The notes under the pieces: generated by a model
Seen by the model: only the letters and a program-made list of their open reading frames with translations
What the model was told of the DNA's origin: nothing
Databases searched by the model: none
Shown here: piece after piece, positions 47,580-60,000 of the stretch
Layout of the letters: every line of letters begins with the position of its first letter
How positions within the stretch are numbered: the first letter of the stretch is position 1
Program-made: the position numbers and the translations under genes
DNA from: Siphonodentalium dalli
Taxonomy: Eukaryota > Mollusca > Scaphopoda > Gadilida > Siphonodentaliidae
Length of the DNA: 64,000 nucleotides
Assembly: GCA_032622095.1 (NCBI GenBank)
Contig: CP136069.1
Span: 161,437,043-161,501,042, forward strand
Reading direction: 5' to 3'

Positions 47580-48488
47580 GACAACTCCAGGGAATCAGCA
47601 TCACTGTTTATGTCAATACATGTATATCATCTGGTGTTGTAACCTGGAACATGGCGACCACTGGACACAATCATCTTGATCATATGCACATAAACGCAAA
47701 TAAAATTCAGAGTAGCGGTATACGATTTTGTTTTACACTTCCGATGTTACCATTAAATCGTTACGTCTTCGAAGCCGGTGTGAGCCTAACCTAGGTCCTG
47801 TTACATCACATCTCGCCCGACTCAGCCATAGAGAAACGACTTCTCGGCGGCGCCAGTGCAATCGTTAAATGGCCTCTTTCTGAACTCATCATTGAGAATA
47901 TCAGTTATTTCACTTGACATGCGCACGCGTCTGATTTTACATAAACTGTCCGTTAATTTGTTACATGTATTAAAGCCTAACAAGGTGGCACAAATTCAAT
48001 TTTGATATCGCATTCCTGGTTATGAAGATCACACCTTTGCGAATCGTATTTTATCCCTTCGTTGTACCCTCTCGAGATGATGTATAGTGTCATATATCCG
48101 TCCACATAATCTCCTGTCAGGAATAGCTCACAATAAGAAAAGTTCATACGGTAGTGATTCGAGGTGCCTGACACATCATGATTGATACACAATCATGTTG
48201 CATAGTGTTGTCTTTTTTTTTGTCAAGTCAACAACACATTGAATCCTCAATCGATGACGTTGATGCTTATGCATATTTTATTCATTCAGTGCGATCGAAC
48301 GTGACGGGTTTTTGTGAATCGATGGAAGATTCTTTCTGTTACAGTCATCGGGATCGGATTTGTTCAACTTATCGGGCATAATATATCTTATGGCACGCAT
48401 GTGGTCGAAAACCGACCATCGTTGGTTTATTCATAACTCTCGCGAACTCTTCAATACATAGATAGAACGACACAAGTGTGTGAACTGA
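47580..48488. other. No supported gene
   Basis: Nothing recognised. Confidence 0.35.
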
Positions 48489-48585
48489 TTAACGTTATTG
48501 CACTAGTTAATGACGCGATGGTGAAACGAGAACCGGAGGTTCGAGTTTCACCTCGCGGCATGACAAACGAGAGCAATAACGTTAA
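48489..48585. repeat. 97 bp hairpin element
   Basis: TTAACGTTATTGC (48489-48501) pairs with GCAATAACGTTAA (48573-48585). Inside, GGTGAAACGAGAACC pairs with GGTTCGAGTTTCACC around GGA. Confidence 0.9.
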
Positions 48586-48589
48586 CATG

Positions 48590-50520
48590 TTCACAAAAAT
48601 GTGTTGTTCTATGTTTCTATGCATATCCTGAAGTTTGTAGATTTCATTATACTAACATTTAGGTCGATATTGTTTTATTTAATTGAAAAAAACGTGTGCT
48701 TAATGCAGACTATACCTCATAATTTAGCGAAGACATTTTATGTTAAAGTTGACGTCGTCAGTGACGTTGTCGACGTAATTGGTTTATATTGTTCAAGAAC
48801 AATACACATTTTTTTATTGAACGTTTTGAAATCTTCTGTGTTTGGCTGTATGTTGCACAGATAAGCCATTGTATATGCAATTTCAGAGTTCGAGAGAGTT
48901 ATGAATGTATTGCACACACAATGGATTATACATTTCAACACGTGACTGCTTATTGGCTGACACACCAGAGTATGGGTAAATTGAAATTGGAAACAAACTT
49001 GGGATATATCGCGAAAGTAAACTCAGAGTAGCTCGATTTTCTACCATACGCGTGAGACCAAAATAAGGACTAGAGAATACTTGACAACTACGCGGTATAG
49101 CGCCAAAAAGGCTATCATTGATGGGATCCGCCATCGATTAACAGGCTGCATTGAATAACTAACATATCCATACATTTAGCACGAATTTAATTAAATGTTG
49201 TATATAAAACTTTTAATATAAATTGTAGAAATATTTACATTAATACATAGAATGTTTAACACAATGTCGACTAAATCCAAATTAATAGCACATGAGGATA
49301 ATTTGATTTCTCATTTTCAGCGACAACAGCTGTCATCGGTTATCGCCAACCCGACACAGTAACCGTGGCCCATGCGCCTCCACAAAGGGTCTATTTGTCC
49401 ACCACTTAGTTACCAGCGATGGTCGGCCACATATATGTGAAATCGCCCCAGAGTTTTTAGCTCGGGAGATATATTCCATGCGAATGAGTGTTTTATTTAT
49501 GAGATACAATTTTATTGACCCATATACGTTGATTTACTACCTCGGTCGATATTATTTATAGCTCCACCCATTGAACTAATTATAAAACAATTGCAATCCG
49601 CGGTGCAGAAAAGACGGATCCGTCATCTTAGGTCTAGCCTATACAAACCATCTTTGCTTGACAATCGAATTATATGGTTTCGTTCTAGTTTTAAGGTTAT
49701 AAAACACAAAAAAATATCACAATTCATCAATAACTCGTCCCCATACACTTTACATGTGTGAGCAATTCTGGATTATTTCCAATCAAAATAGCCACGTTAT
49801 CTTAATTGTCGATTTTCGCCGTCGAGAGAACGCGACTGGCCGGATTATGCAAATACGATTGTTTAGCTCAAATATATAGAGACATTACTGCTATAATCCA
49901 TGGGTTGGCGGGACCGGGTTTAAATCAGAGATGACGAATGCGTCACTTTGCCCATATTTATTTCATACCTCCATTGCTGGAGAAGATATTATATACATAA
50001 TACAATAAGAATAATGGTTTCGTACAAAATGATGATGTGGAATAATACAGATTGTCTTCCTTGGTGTGGATGTCTAAGTATGAAGACGATCGATCAGTTG
50101 GCACATAACAAAGACAAAATAGGCAGAATCCAGGATGATTTGGTCTAGGTTCTTTGTTATGACGTCTGGTGGATTCAAGCAGTCGCTTCCAAGGAGGAAG
50201 GCGAGTAGTGAACAGCCATCACTCGAGTCTAAGTACAGAAATATAACCACACCGAATCGGTTAATTATATGCTCCCAATAGGCATTCCTGATCGCAAGCA
50301 AACGGTCGTCTGTGCAGTGTCGATTGGCGTGCAGTAATTCGTTAGGTTAAGCTAAGGTTGTATCTGTCAAACGGCGGCTTAAGCCTAGATATTTCCGTAA
50401 AACAGGTTTAAACTGGAGACGATGAACTCCGCTTGTTGTATACTCCTTTATTTCCTTGTACCAGCATCATAGCTGTATCATTATACTATTTTATGTTCCA
50501 TTGTATGTTTAAGGGACACA
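48590..50520. other. No supported gene
   Basis: Small frames only; no domain or strong repeat recognised. Confidence 0.4.
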
Positions 50521-51170
50521 TGCGGCCGAATTCTGGTCCCTGGTCTAGACCACCTTAATAATCACGGTGTTCCATGTCTGGACCTGGTCTCGCGAAACCA
50601 CCTGGTCTCGACTCTCGATTTAGATTAGGCGGATTATTGTTCAATCAACGACGATCGGTGTATCGATGGACAAAGGCACGCTTGGTGCTCCGACAATATG
50701 ATTGTGTTCACGTCGCGAATAGTTGAGCATTAATGTAACGGGTTATCACCGAACACGTGAGGTGTGTCGTCTTTACAGGGATGTGATTAGAGTGTCTCTG
50801 TGTGGATGGTGGGGAGGTGTTGTCCATATTTCCAATGCGCTCCATCCTATGCAGACCACCATTTCTAACTTTTCATGGGAAACTTCATTGGCACAATAAT
50901 TTCCAATTGTTGAAAATTCTTACCAACATTGGCCGCCACCAGTTGGAAAGCTCCAACCAAAAGAATGTATAAATGGAATAAATGGTCAACTGGAAATTTC
51001 ATGTGCCGAAAGGGGCACCACAGCCACGTTCATTGTTGCCATGTCCATGGTCGTCGCCATAGATAATTCAATCTTTCTGAAAAAATAATTGAGTTAGTCT
51101 GAAACAATGCCACGAGAGGAAATATACCAAAAGCCACAAACTTTAGGATCATGTTATCGGGGCCCCTATG

Positions 51171-52162
51171 CAGAGACGTGGCGACAGGGGGGTTTGGGGT
51201 TGTATCACCCCCCAACTTTGGTCAAAATTTTCAACAGTTGGAAATTTCATACCTGCCAAAACATTAGTTGGAAATTTCACACCAACAATAGGTTGAAAAT
51301 GTTCTTGTAGTTTGATTTTCAAACAATTTCTTAGGGGGAATTAATTGTTTTTGGATCAATACTTTCCTGTTTTTGGTCAAAATTTTGGACTGAAATGGTC
51401 ATCAGTTGGAAATTTTTCAACCTCAGGGGGGTGACAGGTTGGAAATTTCCAATACTTGGAAAGCTTGTGTCCTGGTCCCTCCCCTGTGGCCAGTCAAAAA
51501 CTGCTAGTTAATTTAAGAGAACAATATTGTCATACATTCGGTCAACATTGTCATTGGAATTGTCACCAGTTGTAAATTTTCCATCCTAAGTGGGGTGTCA
51601 GGTTTGAAATGTCCAACTCTAGGAATGCTTGAGGCTAGTCTAGATGCTAGAATTTTGCGATTTTCTTGTTCACATTACAAACTTTTTGTACACCGGGCCG
51701 AACCATGGTCGGCCCGGTGTGTAATTGTCCCCCCCCCCCCCCCCCCCCCCGTGGCCAATACAAAAAAATGCTAATAAGTTTAACAATATTTTACTACATT
51801 TGGTCAAACTTGTGGATGAAATGGTCATCGGTTGGAGAATTTTCCAACCTGAGGGGGTAATATGAGGTTTGAAATTCCCAACACCATAGGAAAGCTTCAG
51901 TTGAGGCAAGTCTAGATGCTAGGATTTGCGATTTTCTTACTCAAATTTCAAAATTTTCTCACACAGCACCGAACAACCATGGTCAGCCCGGTGTGTCGTG
52001 GTCTCTTGCCCGTAGCCGTGTGCATTTGTATGGAGTTAGACCTCTAGATGTTAGGATTTATGCAGTGTTTCAGGTTAAAATATCTTAATGTTCTCATACC
52101 GGGAATATAGAACCATGGTTTATGAAGGATATTAGGCCTAAAACCCTCTAGCCACGTCCCTG
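51171..52162. mobile_element. Non-autonomous hAT-like element
   Basis: The left end CAGAGACGTGGC and right end GCCACGTCCCTG are inverted. The flanks CCCCTATG (51163-51170) and CCCCTATA (52163-52170) match in 7 of 8 bases, as expected for an 8 bp hAT target duplication. The interior is GTTGGAAATTT-rich and non-coding, with a 29 bp hairpin (CACCGGGCCGA / TCGGCCCGGTG) at 51691-51719 and a run of 20 or more C at about 51730. Fragments of the family recur across the window. Confidence 0.75.
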
Positions 52163-52604
52163 CCCCTATATATGTATTGTGGGTTGCGGTGCTCTGAGGC
52201 ACCGGGTAATAGTGATGGGTGCTATTTGTGGATCAAATTAATATTAATTATGTTAATTTCACTCTCCACAAATAATATTAGCGTCTACACTTGTATTAGG
52301 CAGCCGATGGATCAATCGGCACAGCCACCTTGATTTGCCACGCTCCTGGAACACACAGGAGACTAAAGAAAATGTCGAATGTTCACACCGCTCTTTGTGG
52401 GAGACATGCTGATTCAGATAAATCGTCATTCCAAGACAATTTACATTGTCTGAAATAACCACAATGTTACCTTACAAGTTTACAAAATGTAAAAAAAATA
52501 TATATTTTTTCTGTCCCGGCATTGTTTCATAACCCTAAGGTATTTCTATGTGTCCATTTTCCCAGTCTCGATATCCTTTTAGCAGTTTTGACTGGCCATG
52601 CGGG

Positions 52605-52880
52605 AGGGACCATGACACAAGCTTTCGAAGTGGATATTATTTCCAACCTGACATCCCCCCGAAGGTTGGAAAATTTCAAGCTGATGACCATTTGAGTACA
52701 AAATTTGACCAAAAGTAGGAAAATAAGCAACCATTGGTCCAAATTCCCCCAAATAAATTCTTTGAAAATCAAACTACAAGAACATTTTCAACCTATTGTT
52801 GTTGTGAAATTTCCAACTGTTGAAAATTTTGATCAATGTTGGGGGTGAGCACCCCACAAACCCACATGTCGCCACAACCC
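52605..52880 (-). repeat. Fragment of the hAT-like family
   Basis: Reverse-oriented match to 51180-51480 (CAAACTACAAGAACATTTTC, TTTCCAACTGTTGAAAATTT, CCCACATGTCGCCAC). Confidence 0.75.
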
Positions 52881-52899
52881 TACCTTTATGTTTATTTAT

Positions 52900-54750
52900 T
52901 ATGATAACCTATTTTGATGTCAGCGGTTTGAGTATGGGTGTATTTACATTGCTGTAGATCTTTATACAGATATGTACGAAGTCAGGTGTCGCGCATTACT
53001 GTGATCACAACATGATTACTGGTAGTGAACGCGCGCTGATCAGTACTCTGGTAATTGACAATTCACTACGAGCCGTGTCAGTTTAGGCCAGACATAAAAG
53101 TGAATTAACTATCAGCAAACAACATCGATTTTAGCGCATGTATTTAATACTTGATAATGGTTCGAAGAAAGAATGAAAATCGCATAGGAATACACAGTAA
53201 ACAACAGTTTACACAAATAGAGAGCACCCATAATAGCTTTAGATGGAGATTCCACCAATATTTAGGATTTCAGTTGATCATCTATATATATAGGTCTCCT
53301 GTCTGACACCATCTGAACGGTAGCCATTTTGGATATGTGCGGAATGGGTATCCACCCTACAACGCCCTTTATTTGATCAAATGTAGTAAAATATTGTTTT
53401 CTTAAACTAATCCGCAGTTTTTTATTGGCCATAGGGTAGGGATAATGCAAATTTGAAAATCTGAACACGAAAATCGCCAAATCCTAGTATTTATACTGGC
53501 CTCAAGCCTTGCTAGAGTTGGAAAAATCCAACCTGACACCATCACTTAGGTTGGAAAATTTCCAACTGATGACAATTCCAACTAGAATGCACTCAGAGAG
53601 ATGCCAACGTGCGCAAAAATGTAATAAACAATAATTAAAAAAATAATTTCACTGTATTTTACTTAATTTAATTTAATGTTAGCAAATAAAGACAATTACC
53701 AGTTCTCATTTCATCACAGATAAAAGGCAAATTACTATATTAATCATTTAAGTAATTAAAACCAATTCCATGTTGCCGAAAGGATGATACTTTAATATCG
53801 ATTACATTTTTTTCAGCGGCATATTTTCATTTTCATTTTCCGATAGTCAAAGTTGACCAAAGGAGCAATTGTAAGAAATAATTAATACTATTTGTGTAAA
53901 TATTGATAGCAGCCAATATGCAACAATAAATATCAATAATTAGTCAATAATTAACCAATAACGATCATTTTATGTAATAATAAACTCTTCAAACGGCGTT
54001 TGTGTCAACAAATGCGTTTTGTTTTGTGTTACGTCATTCGTCGTATTTGACCCGGAACTCGCTGATGGTTAGGCTATTCAGCCTATTGCGTCGAATTACG
54101 AAATCGCGTTTTGAATGTCTTCTTTCCCCGCACGATAAAAAGAGGTCTTCGCACGAACCAAAAATGATAAAACTTCCCAATTATAAGTAAAAATACCCAA
54201 ATGAATGAGTCTATGTAGGTCCCGAAGGAGTCTATAGACTCTTTGATATAGAGTTCTGATGGAGAAAATGTAGGTCGATCTATTTTTGTCATAACTCTGA
54301 CGTATTTTGACCTGGGAGAAAAAATCGAAATCGAGGCTCACTACGAGCATGCCAGTTTTAAATATAGAAACAGGGAATCCCGACAAATGGCGATATCGGC
54401 GACAAACAAATAATCGAAAACAACACATAAAATAAACATAGCAAAAACGCGGCACAGTAAAAATGTCAGAACGCCACGAGGTTTTTACGTCGTTTTTGGT
54501 GACGTCATGGAGTGAAACGGAGTAGGGTGACACCAACGTACGAATCTGTCTGATCGCCATACTGTTGCGCGAGCGCACGTAATGACAATGTTGACCAAAT
54601 CTAGGACAATATTATTTTCTTAAATTAACTAGCAGTTTTTGACTTTTGGTTTATTTTAATTTTTTTAAATTAAAAAAAAAAATTACGTTACGTTTAAAAT
54701 GAAATTACTCAAAAACACCATTATTATTCTTGTTCAAAATACTGGAATAA
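52900..54750. other. No supported gene
   Basis: A short hAT-family fragment lies at about 53500-53585. The 160-codon minus frame 54578-54096 has no recognisable domain. Confidence 0.4.
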
Positions 54751-54754
54751 TCCG

Positions 54755-55015
54755 ATGGACACAACCTTTCCAGCTGATGGCCATTCCAGCACAAATTCTT
54801 TATCGAAAGTAGGAAATTATGCAAATATTGGCCCAAAAACAATAAAACACCCCAAACAGAATTTTGAAAATCAAACTACAAGAACATTTTGAACCTATTG
54901 TTTGTGTGGAAATTCCAACTAATGTTGTGACAGGTATGAAATTTCCAACTGTTGAAAATTTTGACCAAAGTTGGGGATGAGGCACACCCTCAGCCCCCGT
55001 CGCCGCGTCCCTGTC
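54755..55015 (-). repeat. Fragment of the hAT-like family
   Basis: Contains the same blocks as 52605-52880 and reaches the element terminus (GTCGCCGCGTCCCTG). Confidence 0.75.
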
Positions 55016-56494
55016 CGTGTTCAATATCCGAAACACACGGGTTGAAATGACAACGAAAGGTAAAACACATTCGCCAAGCCCGAGTAACAATTAATCAAAA
55101 CAGATTTGCCTGTCGCAATGCTTCGGCGTTGACCGTGACTTATAGCGGGCACGATTTTTGCTCACACGAGCTAACACCGTTTTCTTTCTGTGTGCATTTC
55201 TATATTAACCCATTTACACTAGTATGCGTGTATATCTGTGTAAAGATCTACAGCAATGTAAATTGACCCTAAATGTTTTTAGTTGAGTAAAAAAAACTTG
55301 TTTCACGGCCGATGGAACCACACATGACCTATACGTGGCTCTACATTGTTTACATGACCTCCCCGTGCACACCAATTAAATTTTCATCGCAACACTTTTG
55401 AGCCATGTGGCCAGATATGCTTATTGGTTTACGATCTCCAATTTGTTCCCCGAATAATCGAATAACCACCCTTTTAAATCTCGACCCAAACATATAATTG
55501 GCTAAAACAAATTGCGCCCATCATTTCAGTTGCCACCATTCCAATTTCCAAGAATCCAAATGGTAAGACATAATTGGAACAAGGACGATTAACAAAATTT
55601 GCGTTAAAATAAGAATTTCTCAGAGATTTCTATGGACACAAGATAGTAAATTCCATTCTTGTATTTTTTCCCTCAGCTAATGCGTGTAAATAAAAGAATC
55701 ATAAATTTAGATATTTTGAATTCTTTTTCTTCTATTTTTCATTTTATTTTAATGTCTTAAAATTGAAAAAGATTTTTTTTTATTTTTTTTTTTTTAAATA
55801 AAAAAAAAAAATTGAGTTACGTTTAAAATGAAATTACTCAAAAACATCATTATTATTCTTGTTCAAAATACTGGAATAATCGACGTGAATGGACGGTACG
55901 AGTATTCCCCATTAAGAAGCATTCCAATGTCAATTCTATGAATACGCCGGGAAAGCCCCGCATCCCGCCCACGCGATGTAAGACGAAAACGAAAATCCGA
56001 TGTGCCATTCACTGTTATGCCGGGTCGCCCATGCTCATCCACAGCAAATCGCCGGCATGATTGTTACAGTTATGACAGGTGACATTATATAAAACAGTTA
56101 CACTAGATTATTTCTAATGTCCAGTTAAAAGCCAGCTTGTGATTGCTCAAACTAATCACCATCGTGCGAATGACTGGCTTGCATTCAAACTAATAATCCG
56201 TATTAGCGTTCTGCACCATAAATAAATTCTCGAAACCAGACTTCGCTATTCTCGTCTCAGGATCAAGTCTCGGTTTATACAAAAATCTCAGACCAGGGGG
56301 GGGGACTAGGTCTCAGTTGCAGACTATTACCTATAACACAAATAATTATGGATTATATTAAATCTTGTCCAGTTCATATATAATTGTAATCTTTCCTCTA
56401 CACGACATAGCAATATAACACTATTCCTATTTGGTTAACATAAAGATATATTATTCCGAAAAATACATATGTTTCTGTTACCAGAACATGTCCG
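55016..56494. other. No supported gene
   Basis: AT-rich. A segment near 55795-55880 repeats 54665-54750 (AAAAAAATT...GTTACGTTTAAAATGAAATT), so a local duplication is present. A GGTCTC/GACC-rich patch near 56280-56325 resembles the ends at 50523 and 59770. Confidence 0.4.
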
Positions 56495-56535
56495 TTACCA
56501 CTGTCGGATACCCGTTTAGGTTCGGACATTCCAAG

Positions 56536-56564
56536 ATGGCGACGCCGAGTAAAGAAGATAAACG
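56536..56564 (+). CDS. Possible mini-exon in the left arm
   Basis: CCAAG precedes ATG at 56536. The frame encodes MATPSKEDK plus two bases and then meets a strong donor GTAAGTGT at 56565. The right arm preserves the same arrangement. It could be the first exon of a lost transposon gene. No acceptor or second exon is identified. Confidence 0.35.
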
Positions 56565-57259
56565 GTAAGTGTGTATATTGTCTCCAAGCATCAATTAACG
56601 ATATCTTTCGGTGATACACCTTTAAACAGTTATGTAGGAATGTGTATGCCCAACACATACGTAACACGCCTTTCGCGTGACAGGCATGTGAATTGTTGTA
56701 TTTGGCGTGTCAAGTCGTCATCATTTTTCGAAATTTTATCGAGGCGGTGAAATGTTCGCTTTTTCGCATTTTTTTGGCCCTGGGATCATGGATCCGCGAA
56801 TTTATGTATTGTTGTGGGTAGATTATGTTACCACACATCTTCGGAATTCAAAACCGGCGATATTTATATTGTCTAACTCCGAAAAACGACCTTTGAAAAT
56901 TTCAAAATGTTCAGGTTCGGATTCGCAATATTCCCGATGATTTTGTTCAGGTTCAGACACAATTTTCGTTCAGGTTCGGACAAATTTGGTTCAGGTTCGG
57001 ACGCATCAAAAACTTTGCATAAAAATGACACGCCGAGTTACAGTCGCGTTCTTATTGCGTTTTGTGTGCATTTGGTTATCTTCCATTCGTAAAAGAAACG
57101 ATAAATGGGAAACACGAGGCTTTTTAGCCCACTCGTGAATAATTTGGGCGGACTTTCTTATTTTATGCGTGTGAGATGTATGCGATCACGTGATTCCACT
57201 CCACATCCACATACGATGCCAGGAAGTCGCCGCACGCAGATAACTGTCCATAATATAAG

Positions 57260-57349
57260 TTACACGGCTTTTTGAGGGGGATACTGTGTGGTATGCCCCG
57301 GCAGATGCTCGTATCCCCCGAGGCGATCACCCCTCAACAAGCCGTGTAA
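57260..57349. repeat. Hairpin element
   Basis: TTACACGGCTTTTTGAGGGG pairs with the reverse complement ending CCGTGTAA at 57349; GGGGGATAC and GTATCCCCC pair inside. Confidence 0.85.
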
Positions 57350-58632
57350 TGATGTATTTACCCCCAGTCTCTATTAACAATATATTCCCAGACATAAAGC
57401 GCAGAAACGAGCCACGGACAGTAACTCTATTGTGTTAGACTGCTTATACGATTAATGTGATTATATAGCTGTTCCCACAATTTGCCCATAAATACTTGCT
57501 GATAGATAGACAATATATACCATGTTTTGTATCAATAATTGGATGATATATTTGGGTATTCACACGAAACGTATTCTTTTCAATATAAGCCTTATGTGTT
57601 TTGCCTCATTTCTAAATGTTGAATCCAGTTACAAGTTAACCATTTGTCACACGAATATTATGCAGGACTATTAATTAGAGCCCGAACATGTTGCGTTCTA
57701 TTCAGCACTATGCGAACATAGAGAATACCTATAGTTTGCCGAATAATACCTGCAATATGCGAATCTTCACGAGCGGCGATATTTCAGGAATATATTATTC
57801 GAGAAACCATATGTGTTCTCTTTATGTTATCCTTATTGTAAGCAATTCTGCAAAACTGCAAGTATTGTTTATCGAAACAAGAATTTAGACGCCGAAGTAG
57901 CGAAACTTATGCAAACAATATCAGCTGTTCCGTTGGCAAATTAAGCATCTCTAAATTTTGGTGGAAAATTTCCATCATGCGCTTAAGAGAATAGTGCCTA
58001 CCCAATGGTTAAATATTACACACAGAAACCCAAATAACTGAATACGTAATAAAACGGGATCATTTGTTTTTCTTTAGAACTTATCGCTGTAATAAACTAT
58101 TTTCAGTCTTCCGCGGAATTTCGCGTAGTTCCATTGATAATACACGCGTCAATAATTGTGTACCCTTTTTTAAACAGAAGCATCTACAGTGCGATAACGT
58201 TTGAACATTATTATCCACGCAAAGGTCCTGACGAAAGAGAGCACATCGTATGTCATTTAAAATTACAGCTATTTCATAGGGACACATATAACAAACAACG
58301 CTTGTCCCCACACCAGGTTGTAACTAACAATCTGATTGACAACAACGTCACGTTTAAATCATGCACCATGTCCCCGTAACTATTGACAGTGAGCGTATAA
58401 AAGCACGTGAAACATCGTGGTTATGAATTACCCTTGAACTAGCAGTTTCACCAATCGTGACATTGTTCTAGCGCGCTGAGCTTAATTGACGTCACCTAAA
58501 ACAGGATCGATAGGTCTGCTACTGAATTATTCTTATTGGTGCTGATTGGTGTGAATTTATCTGATAACCTATAAAAAGCTCACCACATGGTAGCTATTGA
58601 TGTGGGACAAAGTCGTTAGCTCCGCCAACATC

Positions 58633-58738
58633 GTGGGATACTAGGAGATTTAATACCCGGATGTCTCTTTTTGAAACCCCTTGGCTCCGCCTCGGGGTTC
58701 AAAATCGAGAACCAGGTATTAAATATCCACGTGTCCCC
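58633..58738. repeat. Hairpin element
   Basis: Arms share TTTAATACC and GAAACCCC / GGGGTTCAAA around a TTGGCTCCGCCTC loop; imperfect but about 45 bp long. Confidence 0.75.
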
Positions 58739-59462
58739 GATATTTCAGAAGATAAGTATTAATACCACTGTTGCTCATATGTAAAATGTAATAAGTCCCA
58801 CTAGCTGGTTTATAGTAGACATTGCTCGACCATATTCAACTGTGGCTTTTATCCCATTAATTCGGAGAATTTACCACCTATATTTGGAAATTTCAGCTGA
58901 CATATTTAGATATAACAAATTAACAATGCATGTTCGTTAATAACACGCACAATAAGATCGCGACTGCACCTCGGCATGTCATTTATAGGTAAGGTTTTGA
59001 TGCGTCCGGACCTGAACTAAAATTGTCCGAACCTGAACCAAATTTGTCCGAACCTGAACGAAAATTGTGTCTGAACCTGAACAAAATCATCGCGAATGTT
59101 GCGAATCCGAACCTGAACATTTTGAAATTTTCAAAGGTCGTTTTTCGGAGTTAGACAATAAAAATATCGCCGGTTTTGCATTCCGAAGATGTGTGGTGAC
59201 CTAATCTACCCACAACAATACATAAATTTGCGGATGCATGAGCCCAGGGCCAGAAAAATACGAAAAAGCGAACATTTCGCCGCCTCGATAAAATTTCGAA
59301 AAATTATGACGACTTGACACGCCAAATACAACAATTTACATGACTGTCACGAGAAAGCCGTGTTACGTATGTGTTGGGCATACAAATTCCTACATAACTG
59401 TTTCAAGGTGTATCACCGAAAGATGTCGTTAATTGATGCCTGGAGACAATATATACACTTAC

Positions 59463-59491
59463 CGTTTATCTTCTTTACTCGGCGCCGCCAT
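59463..59491 (-). CDS. Possible mini-exon in the right arm
   Basis: Mirror copy of 56536-56564: MAAPSKEDK plus two bases and the donor GTAAGTGT. Only the third residue differs. Confidence 0.35.
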
Positions 59492-59779
59492 CTTGGAATG
59501 TCCGAACCTAAACGGGTATCCGACAGTGGTTACCACATGGTACGAATTATGAACAGACCCGACACAGACTTGAATGACATTAAGAAGGCAAACCATGGTT
59601 TACGTAAACCTGAGTTTCAAAAAGACGAGAATACGGACCAGTGCTGACCAATAATCCCAGCTTACTCGCCTCGAAGCTGGCTAACACATCGCGATCACCG
59701 TGGTTTCGGCCTGGTCTAGACTATAGTTTACATGAAACCCTGGTCTAGACCAGGGACCAGAATTCGGCCGATGAAGTTA

Positions 59780-60000
59780 CTCGCAGTGAGTAAATGTGAA
59801 AAATCATAAATGTTTGTTCAACTAACGCCGCTAAGAACATAAATAGGCTTTGCTCTTATTTTCATTATTAATAATTCTCCAATAATGATAGTCATTACTG
59901 TTACAATGCAATTATCAATACAAGTAGTCCACTAAGATACCAAATTTTTATATCAAAACTGGTCTGTTAACATTGGAAAAGGCCAAAGCATTGAAAAATA
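59780..60000. other. No supported gene
   Basis: AT-rich spacer. Confidence 0.3.

Larger units (their letters stand above)
56498..59529. mobile_element. 3.0 kb element with ~520 bp inverted arms and TTA target duplication
   Basis: The left end CCACTGTCGGATACCCGTTT (56498) and the right end at 59529 are exact inverted counterparts. The arms (about 56498-57010 and 58996-59529) stay highly similar, with small differences. TTA flanks both ends (56495-56497, 59530-59532). Each arm contains several spaced GTTCAGGTTCGGAC motifs at its inner end, the sort of sub-terminal repeat often bound by transposases. The interior (57.0-59.0 kb) has two hairpins and no recognised transposase. TTA fits PIF/Harbinger, but the termini alone do not prove it. 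Confidence 0.82.
50523..59770. mobile_element. Candidate 9.2 kb segment bounded by 30 bp perfect inverted repeats
   Basis: CGGCCGAATTCTGGTCCCTG begins at 50523, and its exact reverse complement ends at 59770; identity covers 30 bases and weaker similarity extends inward. ATG stands immediately outside both ends (50520-50522 and 59771-59773), a possible 3 bp target duplication. The interior contains the elements at 51171-52162 and 56498-59529 but no recognised transposase. Two unrelated solo ends in opposite orientation are an alternative. Confidence 0.4.

Noticed and set aside
54096..54578. 160-codon minus frame
   Set aside because: No recognisable motif, no splice or promoter context, in an AT-rich repeat-fragment region; likely chance.
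56398..59647. Two related frames (56667-56398 minus and 59360-59647 plus) that look like paralogous proteins
   Set aside because: They are mirror translations of the inverted arms, antisense to the proposed mini-exon, and diverge as soon as the arms end.
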